From contig CAWAJM010000001.1 of the NCBI GenBank assembly GCA_963782445.1, positions 3,596,001 through 3,660,000 on the forward strand: DNA of 64,000 bases, in the 5' to 3' direction. A program made the position numbers and the translations under genes. Under the pieces are notes generated by a model. It was given only the letters and a program-made list of their open reading frames with translations, made no database searches and had not been told where the DNA came from. Within the stretch, counting starts at the first letter, position 1. The number at the start of each line of letters is the position of its first letter. Shown in pieces: positions 1 to 8,958 of this stretch. The DNA is from ZC4RG20 sp963782445. Its GTDB lineage: Bacteria > Pseudomonadota > Gammaproteobacteria > Steroidobacterales > Rariloculaceae.

Positions 1-453
1 CCTTCCATTGCCGTCAACGGCCACGATACTCGGCTCGCTGGAGCGCCAAGAGACGATCCGGCCGCTTCTGCCCGTCACGTCCGCGATGGTCGGCGTCATT
101 GCCCCATTAACACCGACTGCGAGATTCGGCGACACGCCACGGCTTGCCAGCCTATTCCCTGCCGCATCGGCAAGCAATGCAGTTAACCTCAGGCGAGTGT
201 GGACGACTAGGCTTGGCGATTGAGGCGTGACACTAACCGTCACAACAGGCGACTCAGCTTCCATCTGGCGGGATCCGCCACTCCTGCAGCCGGCGAGCGA
301 TAACGAGCACACTGTAGCAACGAGGGCGGCCAGCTTCCATGCCACGCCGGGAGCGACCCGAAGAAAGGGTCCGACGGCCCCGGTCTCTTTCCAGGGCAAG
401 TCCATCGTGGGAGCAGCGTATTTCCGCAAACAAGAATAGCCAATTTCCCGCAT
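1..453 (-). CDS. Partial Ig-like (Big_2-type) lipoprotein, runs off left edge
   Basis: The minus-strand frame is open from the ATG at 453 to the window edge, so only the N-terminal part is seen. A GAGGAG ribosome site lies just before this ATG. A hydrophobic stretch ends in the lipobox LAGC (near residue 55), which predicts a lipid-anchored, envelope-exposed protein. The n-region is long, so a later start (ATG at 405 or a GTG near the hydrophobic core) is possible. After the Cys comes a Ser/Gly-rich linker, then a segment with 'VSVTP' and 'WRSSEPSIVAVDGNG', the pattern of bacterial Ig-like group 2 domains found in adhesins and surface proteins. It is divergent from the nucleotidyltransferase. 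A role in matrix adhesion is inference. Confidence 0.7.
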   Translation of the reverse strand, partial: MREIGYSCLRKYAAPTMDLPWKETGAVGPFLRVAPGVAWKLAALVATVCSLSLAGCRSGGSRQMEAESPVVTVSVTPQSPSLVVHTRLRLTALLADAAGNRLASRGVSPNLAVGVNGAMTPTIADVTGRSGRIVSWRSSEPSIVAVDGNGR

Positions 454-576
454 ACGCCACTCCTCGACCGGAGCTCCCCTCAAGTACCCCGGCACAGCGC
501 GTGACGTGACATATGACCTTCGTTCCGAAGCGCAATTATGCTATCAAAGCCGCCTAGTCGAAGCTGGAGATTTGAC

Positions 577-1362
577 ATGAAAGTGATTCTCTTTTGTGGC
601 GGACTCGGGACGCGGCTCCGCGAACACTCTGACACGATCCCCAAGCCACTCGTCAGCATAGGCAATAGGCCGATCGTTTGGCACCTCATGCGATATTACG
701 CTCACTTCGGCCATACGGAATTCGTACTGTGCCTCGGCTATCGAGGGGACCTGATTAAAGAATACTTCCTAAATTACAGCGAAGCAGTTTCGAACGATTT
801 CACGCTTAGCGCGTCGGGGCGCCAGCTTGAGTACCATAGCACGGACATCGACGATTGGAAGATTACATTCGCAGAGACCGGCCTGCACTCAAACATTGGC
901 GAACGGCTCCTGGCGGTCCGCAAATACATCGGCGATGACGAGGTCTTTCTTGCAAATTACAGCGACGGTCTGTCTGACGTACGGCTCGACGCTATGCTGT
1001 CGCACTTCTACGCCACGAATGCCACTGCGAGCTTCATAGCGGTGAAGACGGCACAAAGCTTTCACGCAGTGGAGTTCGACGGCAACAACTACGTTAACAA
1101 TATCGGCGCCGCAGCCGCTTGCGACTTTTGGATAAACGGCGGCTTCTTCATCTTCCGCAACGAAATTTTCGACTATTTCGACTCGGGGGATGAAATCGTG
1201 GAGGCTCCGTTCACAAGGTTGATAGCGGCAAGAAAGCTCGTTACATATCCGCATAAAGGCTTCTGGCGCGCCATGGACACCTTTAAGGACAAGATCACCT
1301 TCGACCGCGATTACGCCAGAGGTCGTGCTCCTTGGGAATTCTGGAAGGACGGGAGCAGATGA
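577..1362 (+). CDS. Sugar-phosphate nucleotidyltransferase (glucose-1-phosphate cytidylyltransferase-like)
   Basis: The protein has 261 residues and starts MKVILFCGGLGTRLRE, the nucleotide-binding G-G-x-G-T-R motif (residues 8-13) of NDP-sugar pyrophosphorylases, followed by the 'PKPLV' motif. 'LCLGYRGDLIKEYF' and the overall length resemble RfbF-type glucose-1-phosphate cytidylyltransferases, which make CDP-glucose for CDP-deoxyhexose synthesis. An in-frame ATG 13 codons upstream exists, but GGAG 8 bases before 577 supports this start. It converges on the PIG-L gene with 15 bases between stops. CDP-glucose 4,6-dehydratase (RfbG) and RfbH are not in the window, so the nucleotide and sugar are inferred from similarity. 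Another NTP specificity is possible. Confidence 0.82.
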   Translation: MKVILFCGGLGTRLREHSDTIPKPLVSIGNRPIVWHLMRYYAHFGHTEFVLCLGYRGDLIKEYFLNYSEAVSNDFTLSASGRQLEYHSTDIDDWKITFAETGLHSNIGERLLAVRKYIGDDEVFLANYSDGLSDVRLDAMLSHFYATNATASFIAVKTAQSFHAVEFDGNNYVNNIGAAAACDFWINGGFFIFRNEIFDYFDSGDEIVEAPFTRLIAARKLVTYPHKGFWRAMDTFKDKITFDRDYARGRAPWEFWKDGSR

Positions 1363-1377
1363 AGCACGGGACCGGCA

Positions 1378-2037
1378 TCAGGCAAGCAAGAGCTTGCGAG
1401 CGTAGAACGCCTCGGCGAACCCGGTCGGCGAGTTGCACTCGACGCCACGGATCCGGCACAGGCCGGCAAAAGTATCGGGCGAGAACCACTGCTTATCTCG
1501 CTGACTCTCGAAGTGCCGTACGAGGACATCGACCTTTTTTTCAAGCTGACGTCTGGTCAACGGAACGAACACATTCGGTGAACCGAGATCGCCGTCGAAC
1601 TTCGGAATTTCGTACTCGAGGATCAAGTGATCTCTGAACGTATTCCAGGTGAGCTCAGCCACCAGACGATGATCCTGGTGTAGGTCGTTACGATGGTGAG
1701 TGAGGATCAAGCTCGGAGAGCGCCGCGACTTTAAGGACTCGAAGTACTCTTTGATTTCGGCGCCATAGAACGGGAAGAAACCGTTTCTGAATTTCTTGAC
1801 TATGACTTCGCGGTCCTGCACTTTGGAAAGCAGCATCGCGGCACTCGCTCGAGCCTCTGCTTCTCGAGGGCCATCGGCGCTCAGGACGACCCAATCGACG
1901 GACAGACCTTCAGCGCCCTCCGTCACCTGCTGGATGAGTGCCGCGCAACCGATTTCGATGTCATCCGAGTGCGCGCCCAGACACAGCACATGGCCTCCGC
2001 CGTTGCGCAAGCCCTTTAGCAAGCTCACAGACTGCAT
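1378..2037 (-). CDS. PIG-L family (LmbE-like) deacetylase
   Basis: The 219-residue protein has GAHSDDIE at residues 21-28, the zinc-binding A-H-x-D-D motif of PIG-L/LmbE de-N-acetylases, and HHRNDLHQDH near 114-123, supplying the third metal ligand. The family removes acetyl from GlcNAc-containing substrates or from other small acylated amines. The start has AAAGAGG upstream. It follows the aminopeptidase-like gene by 22 bases on the same strand and is probably cotranscribed with it, the epimerase and the C-methyltransferase. That company suggests a nucleotide-sugar or glycan-precursor substrate, but the substrate cannot be read from sequence. Confidence 0.85.
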   Translation of the reverse strand: MQSVSLLKGLRNGGGHVLCLGAHSDDIEIGCAALIQQVTEGAEGLSVDWVVLSADGPREAEARASAAMLLSKVQDREVIVKKFRNGFFPFYGAEIKEYFESLKSRRSPSLILTHHRNDLHQDHRLVAELTWNTFRDHLILEYEIPKFDGDLGSPNVFVPLTRRQLEKKVDVLVRHFESQRDKQWFSPDTFAGLCRIRGVECNSPTGFAEAFYARKLLLA

Positions 2038-2059
2038 TAGACCTCTTTCCGCCTGTCTG

Positions 2060-3394
2060 CTACTGCGCTTGGACCAGAAGCCCGACGTTCTCGAGCTCGT
2101 CCGCGACCTTGCGGATCAGCCCGAACGGCAGTCCGGAGAGTACAGCAATATCCAACAACGACTTCGTTCCATCCGACTGATTGAGTACCCACAACATCGC
2201 AAGCTGGCGCTCCGCGACTACTTGATACCCGCCAACCGAGCGGTAGAGGCCGCGCCGGCCCAGCTGAGGCTCGCCGCGCGGTGCCGTGTTCGTGTATTTT
2301 CGATTGCCCTCAATGACACAGACTACGTCCCAGACTCTTCGCAAGGAATCCATAAGACTGTTGGAATCGACGATGCTAAGGTCATCAGCCGACGTGTGGT
2401 ACTCCGGATATTCCCCGTTCGGCGTTCGCGTTAGTCTACCGACAGCGAGGTTAATTCCGGGAGAGCAGAACTGGCGCTCGTCGTAGCCCCAAGGAGAAAA
2501 GTCACGGATCGTGGCGTCCTGGGAACCGCTCTTCAAGACGTGCTCGGCCGCGCGGTCGATTTCAGTGTCGCCCCGACGCGAGCGCTTGTAGACCATGGGA
2601 CCCCTATCGCCGATGACGGACAGTACAAGTCCGCATTCGATCATCGGCAAAAGCGCTTCATTGCGAGCCAGCCAGGTAATTGACCCAATCGTCGCCGGAG
2701 CGAATATAAAGCGATACGTATACCGTCTGCTAAAGCGCGAGAGAGCCCTAGCCAAATAACTCGCGACTGCGATCCCAGAGAGATTGTCGTTACAGAGTGA
2801 GGGATGGCACACATGCGCAAAAAACAGCACTTCCCGGGTATCCGCCCCTGGAAGGACGCATTCGGCGTACGTCAGTGAGCCTGGAGCCAGCGACGAGTCG
2901 ATCCGCACGCGGTACTCACCTTCGTTCATCGCAAGTAGCGCACGATGGGCAAGACAGAACCCCCAATCGTCCTTATAGTAGCTCGTCCGATATGGTATCC
3001 AGTCGGGATGCTCGGGCAAGGTATGCAGGTGAGGCCTGAGCTCGGCCAAGCTAAGCTTAGCATCGACCGGTATACTGTAGCTTACGACATGTAAATTGCT
3101 TCGACGGAAATCTACGACTCTTCGCCCGACTTCGTCCTCGATGTATGCGTCCCTGATCGTCCACTCGTTCGGAACCTGCCAATCGAAAACCTTTGTCCCG
3201 GTAGGCACTTCGGTCGTCTCAAGATCGACCACCTCGGCCACTCTCCTGAGCGTCGCACGTACACCGTTGCCCGTTATGCTCCGGTTGACCGGATACAGAT
3301 CCTCGATCAAAGCGTACATGGAGTCGCCCAGGCTGTCGTCGAGCTGATCGGAAGTCGGGAGCGTGTCGTGAGATGTCATTGCATCGCTTTTCAC
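2060..3394 (-). CDS. Aminopeptidase-like domain protein (DUF2172/DUF4910 type)
   Basis: The frame starts with GTG at 3394; an ATG five codons later is the alternative, and neither has a clear ribosome site. The protein has 444 residues. 'FFAHVCHPSLCNDNLSG' (about 191-207), 'YDERQFCSPG' (304-313) and 'EYPEYHTSADDL' (329-339) are hallmarks of the aminopeptidase-like family: an M28-type zinc peptidase fold with conserved His and Asp ligands, followed by a C-terminal winged-helix segment (from about 370). Family members recur in surface-polysaccharide clusters beside sugar-modifying genes, and to my knowledge their substrate is not established. A role in hydrolysing an amide or acyl group on a sugar precursor is inference. 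It sits between PIG-L and the epimerase on the same strand. Confidence 0.8.
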   Translation of the reverse strand: MKSDAMTSHDTLPTSDQLDDSLGDSMYALIEDLYPVNRSITGNGVRATLRRVAEVVDLETTEVPTGTKVFDWQVPNEWTIRDAYIEDEVGRRVVDFRRSNLHVVSYSIPVDAKLSLAELRPHLHTLPEHPDWIPYRTSYYKDDWGFCLAHRALLAMNEGEYRVRIDSSLAPGSLTYAECVLPGADTREVLFFAHVCHPSLCNDNLSGIAVASYLARALSRFSRRYTYRFIFAPATIGSITWLARNEALLPMIECGLVLSVIGDRGPMVYKRSRRGDTEIDRAAEHVLKSGSQDATIRDFSPWGYDERQFCSPGINLAVGRLTRTPNGEYPEYHTSADDLSIVDSNSLMDSLRRVWDVVCVIEGNRKYTNTAPRGEPQLGRRGLYRSVGGYQVVAERQLAMLWVLNQSDGTKSLLDIAVLSGLPFGLIRKVADELENVGLLVQAQ

Positions 3395-3433
3395 AAATGG
3401 CGCTGGCGCCCTAATCCACGTCAGCCATCATAC

Positions 3434-4495
3434 TCAGCGTCCTGCGCCAAGGTCCTGGTCGGCCTCCGTCCAAAAGAACTCTGAATCGATCTGCCCGGTT
3501 CTCAACAAGTACCTCAGTTGCTTCAACCGAGTGAAGGCCCTGAAATCGAACGTGCCGGCCCCCATTTCAATGCGCGAAAACAACTTATACAGCTGAGCGG
3601 CGCCTCTTTCGGCATCCCACGCGGCCTTGAAGTCAGGAATGTGGCGGCGAATCTTTTCGAAATTCACTCGATAGCTTCTATTGTCGCCACCGGGCGGCCC
3701 GAACGTAATTTCGCAACCCGGAAAGTTTCGGCCGACAATTTCTGCGATCTCTCGGACTCGGTAGTTAGCCTCCGAAGAACCAACGTTGAATATTTCGTTA
3801 TGCACGGCATCGGCAGGCGCTTCCAATGCGCATCGTACTGCCTGACAGATATCCGATACGTGAACAAGAGGGCGCCACGGGGAACCATCGCTCGTCATCG
3901 CGATCTTCTTCGTGGTCCATGCCAGACCCGCGAGGTTGTTGAGCACGATATCGAAGCGCATGCGCGGAGCGGCGCCGAAGGCAGTGGCGTTTCTCAAGAA
4001 AGTGGGGCTGAAACCGTCGTCGGCTAACGCTCCTACATCCTGCTCGACCAAGACCTTGCACTTCGCGTATGCAGTCTGCGGATCGACAGGCGATGCCTCA
4101 TTCACGACAGTCGCTTCGCTGACGCCATAGACGCTGCACGAAGACGTGTATACGAATCGACGAACGCCGGCAGCCTTCGCGAGCTCCGCGAGGCGCACCG
4201 AGCCTTTGTGGTTAATCTCGAAGGTTGCCGCAGGATTGTTCTCGCCGAGAGGATCGTTCGAGAGCTCAGCGAGGTGAACGACGGCCTCGATGCCTTCAAG
4301 GTCAACGTCCCGAATCCTGCGGATATCCTTATGAACAACTTGTGGCGACCGCTCAAAGAACTGCGGATTACTGTAGAGCCAGCCGTCTCGATAATAGCCC
4401 GTATCCAACCCGACGACGCCGTGGCCAGCCCGCGCCAATACCGGCGCGAGCATACAGCCGATATAGCCTTCAACGCCGGTGACGAGAACTCTCAT
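3434..4495 (-). CDS. NAD-dependent epimerase/dehydratase (extended SDR)
   Basis: The start MRVLVTGVEGYIG carries the Rossmann G-x-x-G-x-x-G motif. 'YTSSCSVYG' and 'YAKCK' supply the catalytic Ser/Thr and Tyr-x-x-x-Lys of extended short-chain dehydrogenases. At 353 residues it fits NDP-sugar epimerases and dehydratases. Two tandem ATGs occur (4498, 4495); TGGAGGC spacing favours 4495. It is the second gene of a minus-strand run after the C-methyltransferase, with about 65 bases between them. The likely task is oxidation, reduction or epimerisation of the nucleotide-sugar made by the cytidylyltransferase-like enzyme. The exact reaction is not defined. Confidence 0.82.
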   Translation of the reverse strand: MRVLVTGVEGYIGCMLAPVLARAGHGVVGLDTGYYRDGWLYSNPQFFERSPQVVHKDIRRIRDVDLEGIEAVVHLAELSNDPLGENNPAATFEINHKGSVRLAELAKAAGVRRFVYTSSCSVYGVSEATVVNEASPVDPQTAYAKCKVLVEQDVGALADDGFSPTFLRNATAFGAAPRMRFDIVLNNLAGLAWTTKKIAMTSDGSPWRPLVHVSDICQAVRCALEAPADAVHNEIFNVGSSEANYRVREIAEIVGRNFPGCEITFGPPGGDNRSYRVNFEKIRRHIPDFKAAWDAERGAAQLYKLFSRIEMGAGTFDFRAFTRLKQLRYLLRTGQIDSEFFWTEADQDLGAGR

Positions 4496-4562
4496 CATGC
4501 CTCCATTATTGCAGCATGTTTGAAAACGAAGATTAAAGACGCGGTCTGACTGCCGACCCTTA

Positions 4563-5840
4563 TTAGTCTATGACTTCGACCTCCGGAATCGGCACCACGA
4601 AACGCCCCCCCCAACGCCGAACGTGCGCCATGGAGCCCACGATCTCATCGCGTAGATTCCACGGCAGTATCAGGATGTAATCGGGGCGCGTCTGGTCAAT
4701 GGCCGAAGGGTCGCGGATCGGGATGCGCGCGCCCGGCGTCCACGTTCCTTGTTTGTGCGGGTTGCGATCTACCGTGTAATCGAGAAAATCCTGTCGGATG
4801 CCGCAATAATTCAGTAACGTGTTCCCCTTGCCCGGTGCACCGTACCCGACAATGGTCTTGCCTTGGCTTTTGGCTTTGATAAGGAACTCCAGCAGGATAC
4901 GCTTCGTTTTGCGTACCCTATCCTCGAAACAGGCATAATACTCGAGCGACTCGATACCCATGGCGCGTTCTCGCTGCAGCAATTCGATTGCACGCGGCAG
5001 CCTCTGTCTCCCCGGCTTCGCCGTGCATGCGTAGATTCGCAGGGACCCTCCGTGCGTCGGCAACTCTTCCACGTCAAAGATATGGAGACCGTGACCGGCA
5101 AATATGCGGTCTACCGTCGAAAACGAGAAGTATGAGAAATGCTCGTGATAGATAGTGTCAAATTGATTCGACTCCACCAGCCGGACGAGGTGGGGAAACT
5201 CCATCGTGACGAGCCCCTCATCCTTCACGAGCCCCACTATGCCGCTTACGAAATCATTGAGGTCAGGGACATGCGCGAGCACGTTATTACCGATTACGAG
5301 ATCCGCTTTGCCGTGCTCGGCTTCGATCTCGCCCGCAACCTGTCTTCCAAAGAATCGAGAGATCGTATTTATGCCATTTCGGCGAGCGGCATCGGCGACG
5401 TTGGCAGCCGGCTCCACACCGAGGCACGGCACGCCGCGGGCTAGAAAGTGCTGCAGCAAATAGCCGTCGTTGCTGGCCAACTCAACCACGAGGGAATCTT
5501 TGTTAATGCCGAAGCGTAAGATCATTGCGTCCACGTACTTCTTTGCATGCTCTACCCAGCTGTCCGAATACGATGAGAAGTACGGGTATGTTTTGCCAAA
5601 GATGATCTCCGGCTTCACGTACTCGTCCAGCTGGACCAAAAAGCACTCCGAGCAAACCATGACCTGGAGGGGATAAAATGTCTCCCCTACATGCAGCTGC
5701 TCGGGCGCGATCTGCGTTTGGCAGAGCGGCGACAACCCGAGATCGACGAAAACTTCGGAGAGTGGCGAGCGGCAAAATCGGCACTTCTGCAATGTTGGAC
5801 TCCGGCGGTTCGGGTTTCCGTGGCTTGACGACTGTGACAA
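4563..5840 (-). CDS. Nucleotide-sugar C-methyltransferase (class I SAM)
   Basis: The start is TTG at 5840, supported by AAGGAG eight bases upstream. The 425-residue protein begins with a zinc-binding region (CRFC near 20, CSEC near 63). A SAM-binding domain follows ('LVVELASNDGYLLQHF'), then a C-terminal Rossmann-like domain with 'GYGAPGKGNTLLNYC'. This three-part layout is that of C-methyltransferases acting on TDP- or CDP-4-keto-deoxysugars in branched-sugar pathways (TcaB9/NovU type). It is the first gene of the minus-strand run epimerase/aminopeptidase-like/PIG-L. The inferred product is a branched, C-methylated deoxysugar. Methyltransferase family: high confidence; sugar identity unknown. 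Confidence 0.88.
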   Translation of the reverse strand: MSQSSSHGNPNRRSPTLQKCRFCRSPLSEVFVDLGLSPLCQTQIAPEQLHVGETFYPLQVMVCSECFLVQLDEYVKPEIIFGKTYPYFSSYSDSWVEHAKKYVDAMILRFGINKDSLVVELASNDGYLLQHFLARGVPCLGVEPAANVADAARRNGINTISRFFGRQVAGEIEAEHGKADLVIGNNVLAHVPDLNDFVSGIVGLVKDEGLVTMEFPHLVRLVESNQFDTIYHEHFSYFSFSTVDRIFAGHGLHIFDVEELPTHGGSLRIYACTAKPGRQRLPRAIELLQRERAMGIESLEYYACFEDRVRKTKRILLEFLIKAKSQGKTIVGYGAPGKGNTLLNYCGIRQDFLDYTVDRNPHKQGTWTPGARIPIRDPSAIDQTRPDYILILPWNLRDEIVGSMAHVRRWGGRFVVPIPEVEVID

Positions 5841-6004
5841 ATTGCGATCTCCTTTTGGGTACTACGGCAAGTATTCGGACAACTGGCACACCCATCTGGG
5901 CCAAAATATTGACGACTGCGCGCCATTCCCATGCTGCGAACATCGCGGCTGCGATAGTCTGAAGTGATTATGTTAAGCGCCCCGCGGAACTACGCATTAA
6001 TGCC

Positions 6005-6913
6005 ATGATTGACGAACTCGTTAGCGTCGGAATGCCGGTGTACAACGGAGAGCGGTTCCTCGAGGCGGCCATCCGCTCCAATCTACAACAGACCCACCCG
6101 AATTTTGAGCTCATAATATCCGACAATGCCTCGACAGACCGCACAGAAGAGATTTGTCGGTCATATGCCACGATGGATCCTCGCGTAAGGTATATCAGGA
6201 ACGCTAAAAACCTGGGGGCGGCGGCCAACTACAACCGGCTATTCCGTCTCGCCAAAGGTCGTTTCTTTAGGTGGTCCAATTCGGACGATCTCGTCTCTCC
6301 GCTGCTGATTGAGCTCACTTTGCCGATTCTTGCATCGCGCCCGGACGTCGCGCTCGCATACGGCCGCACCGTTTTGATTGATGTTGAAGGCAATCGACTC
6401 CAGGAATATCGAGACGACCTCGACTTGCAGGAGGACTCCCCTAGCCAGCGTTTCTTCCAATTCTATAGGCAGCTTGGCCTGACGAACGTCATCTACGGTC
6501 TCATGCGATCGAGCGCAATGGAACGGACGGAACTGATGGGAACCGGTAAATTGCCGGCGCCGGACGTTTCGTTCATGGCCGCGATGACGCTACAGGGTAA
6601 GTTCGTGGAGCTCCCCCGGGCACTGTTCTATCGTCGAATGCACGAGGGCGCGTTTAGCGCGAGCAAGACGGCCGGGCGCGAAGTAGAGTTCTGGAAAGCA
6701 TCGGTTAGGTGCGCATCTCTTCCGCATTGGAACGCTCGGCTCGCAGAACTCAAGACAATTGTCCGCTCACCGGTTCCAGCTGTCGATAAGGCGCTGCTAC
6801 TGAAGCATTCCATGAAGGGTTGGCTCTGGCATAGAACAGCGCTGGCTGGCGAACTCTTGGCGTACCTCAGCAATCTGTTTTCCCATCGGCGTTCGAATCG
6901 CCACGAAGTTTGA
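6005..6913 (+). CDS. Family 2 glycosyltransferase
   Basis: The 302-residue protein has the GT-A fold start 'VSVGMPVYNGERFLEAAI', the nucleotide-binding 'ISDNASTDRT', and 'SNSDD' (91-95) in the DxD metal-binding position. It lacks membrane segments except perhaps a hydrophobic patch near the C-terminus, so it likely works at the cytoplasmic face, adding one sugar to the lipid-linked repeat unit. It is divergent from the C-methyltransferase and stands upstream of the flippase on the same strand, separated by about 540 bases without a clear gene. Donor and acceptor cannot be told from sequence. Confidence 0.88.
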   Translation: MIDELVSVGMPVYNGERFLEAAIRSNLQQTHPNFELIISDNASTDRTEEICRSYATMDPRVRYIRNAKNLGAAANYNRLFRLAKGRFFRWSNSDDLVSPLLIELTLPILASRPDVALAYGRTVLIDVEGNRLQEYRDDLDLQEDSPSQRFFQFYRQLGLTNVIYGLMRSSAMERTELMGTGKLPAPDVSFMAAMTLQGKFVELPRALFYRRMHEGAFSASKTAGREVEFWKASVRCASLPHWNARLAELKTIVRSPVPAVDKALLLKHSMKGWLWHRTALAGELLAYLSNLFSHRRSNRHEV

Positions 6914-7453
6914 CGTCGAGCCAGTTGAACCGGGCACAGAAGATCGGCGTCTCTTGCCACCGGCCGTTCAGCCAGCGCTTAATGTCCGTGATCGACCGTT
7001 CACTTTCACTGGAGGCGTGTAGCGATTAAGATGGCGCCGTGTCGCTAGGCGCCAGCCAATCCGAAGATGGCAGAAAGCTCGTGAAGTGGCGCATTTCTTG
7101 GTAACTCACTCGTCACAGTTCTTCCATTGAAGCGACGGTTGAACTCGGTGTGCAGGCCCCGCGGAATGGAACTCAGCTTTATTGCCCCTTGGCATTTGTA
7201 GCAGGCATAGCCCACGCATGAGCTTGGATCTAGCAGCGCACGCAATAAGTCAGCGTGAAGTCATTTCGATGTAGACGAGACCTCTTAGCGGGATAGCGAC
7301 TTCTCCGCCAGCGGATCGCGCGAAAGTTTTTCGAGTGGCTGCCCACCCGCCGCTTGGTTCACATTAATTCTGGCCGCTCAAGCACATACTTCTCGAGCGA
7401 CAATCAACGAGCGGCGAATCCTCCGCTTGCCTGGACGGAAAGAAAGCAAGCCG
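6914..7453. other. Long intergenic stretch without a recognisable gene
   Basis: This stretch of about 540 bases lies between a glycosyltransferase and the flippase. The longest open frame on the minus strand (about 7045-7245, TTG start) encodes a 66-residue peptide with C-x-x-C but matches nothing I recognise and has no ribosome site. It may be a gene remnant or simply leader DNA for the flippase. Confidence 0.4.
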
Positions 7454-8954
7454 ATGACCGAGTTAGGACGCAAGATGGCCAAGGGCGCGATTTGGATGGT
7501 AACGTTCAAATTGCTCGACCGCTCTTTGGGCCTGCTCAGCACGATCGTGCTCGCCCGCCTCCTTGTCCCTGCAGATTACGGCATCATTGCGATGGCCATG
7601 TCGCTGATAGCGATACTCGAGCTCATTACCACGTTCAGCTTCGATATCCCCCTGATACAGAATCCGAACGCGACCAAGCACCACTTCGATACGGCCTGGA
7701 CGTTCAATGTAATTTTCGCCGTCTCGGTGGCCGCGATCCTTGTGGTCCTAGCGGCCCCGACGGCCCGTTTTTATTCGGACCCTCGGCTCGTTGCCGTCAT
7801 CGCGGCCCTTGCACTCGGCAGCCTCGTCCAAGGTTTCGAGAACGTGGGGATCGTCGAATTCAGAAAGAGCATGCAGTTCAACCGAGAGTTTCAGTTCATG
7901 TTCGGCAAGCGGCTGGCGGCGTTCGTCGTCACCGTGACGCTCGCGCTCGTTCTGAGAGACTATTGGGCTCTCGTAGCCGGCATGCTGACTGCGCGGATCT
8001 TCGGCGTTGCGCTCAGCTACTACCTGCATCCGTACAGGCCATCGTTTTCGCTGCGAGCGCACGCGGACCTCTTCGGCTTCTCCAAGTGGCTATTCCTGAA
8101 CAACGCACTGTTTTTCGTGAACAACCGATCCGCAGACTTTGTTATCGGCAAGGTAGCCGGTGCGCGGGCGCTAGGGCTATATGGTATGGGCTACGAGATC
8201 TCCAATCTGCCGACGACGGAGCTCATTGCGCCCATCAATCGCGCTGTCTTCCCAGGTTACGCACAGACCGCAACCGACCTTAGCGGCCTGCGCCGTGCGT
8301 ACTTGTCTGTCATTTCGATGATTCTCATGCTGGCGCTCCCATCCGCGGCCGGCATCGCCGCTATCGCGCCCCTTATGGTGCCCGTGATACTCGGGCCCAA
8401 ATGGCTCCAAGCCATACCGGTAATCAAGATATTGGCGTTTTACGGAGCCGCCATGGCCGTTCAGACCAATATGGCATCCGTCTTTCTCGCCCTGGCGAAA
8501 CCTCGCGTCCTTACTATCCTCGCCGCCGCGAACGCCGCGGCTTTGCTTCCAGCGCTGCTTGTCTTGACGTTCTCGTGCGGGCGAGATCGGAGCGGCTTGG
8601 GCATACTTGGGCACCGCGCTCGCGCTCGCCCCCGTCAACTTCTTCGTGCTGTTCCGCGCCCTCGGGCTACGTGTACGGGAGTTTCTAGCCGTCCTATGGC
8701 GCCCGTTGCTCGCAACGTCTCTGATGTGGGGAACGATTGAGGTGTGCGTGAGGGGACTAAGGTCATGGATCGGAGAATCAGCGCAACCGATCCAGCTCCT
8801 GGTCGCCGTAATCTGCGGCGGCATCGCCTACGCAACCTACTTACTCTTGTTGTGGGTACTGTCGGCCAGACCGAGCGGCGCGGAACGTCACATTCTCAGC
8901 GAGATTGCAAAGAGGACGGGGCTCGGCGGCCTGCAGCGCCTCGCCGCAAACTGA
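7454..8954 (+). pseudogene. Wzx-type polysaccharide flippase, split by one extra base
   Basis: The first frame (ATG 7454) encodes a multi-helix membrane protein beginning MTELGRKMAKGAIWM, typical of MOP-superfamily Wzx/RfbX flippases that move lipid-linked repeat units across the inner membrane. After 'LLVLTFSCG' (8578) this frame turns into Arg/Pro-rich nonsense and stops at 8740. The frame one base on continues with 'GEIGAAWAYLGTALALAPVN' and three further hydrophobic helices to a stop at 8954. Removing one G from GGG at 8579-8581 gives a protein of about 499 residues, the usual size for the family. The in-frame TTG at 7427 is a less likely start. True loss or a sequence error are both possible. 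It is the only flippase candidate in the window. Confidence 0.85.
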
Positions 8955-8958
8955 ACGG

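Noticed and set aside
254..535. Minus-strand frame overlapping the left-edge lipoprotein
   Set aside because: No signal peptide or domain; the neighbouring frame with lipobox and Ig pattern is the real gene.
7045..7245. Minus-strand 66-residue frame before the flippase
   Set aside because: TTG start directly after an in-frame stop, no ribosome site and no family resemblance; kept only as part of the intergenic note.
8570..8600. Programmed frameshifting in the flippase
   Set aside because: No slippery heptamer, stop or downstream structure typical of recoding; a mutation or error is simpler.
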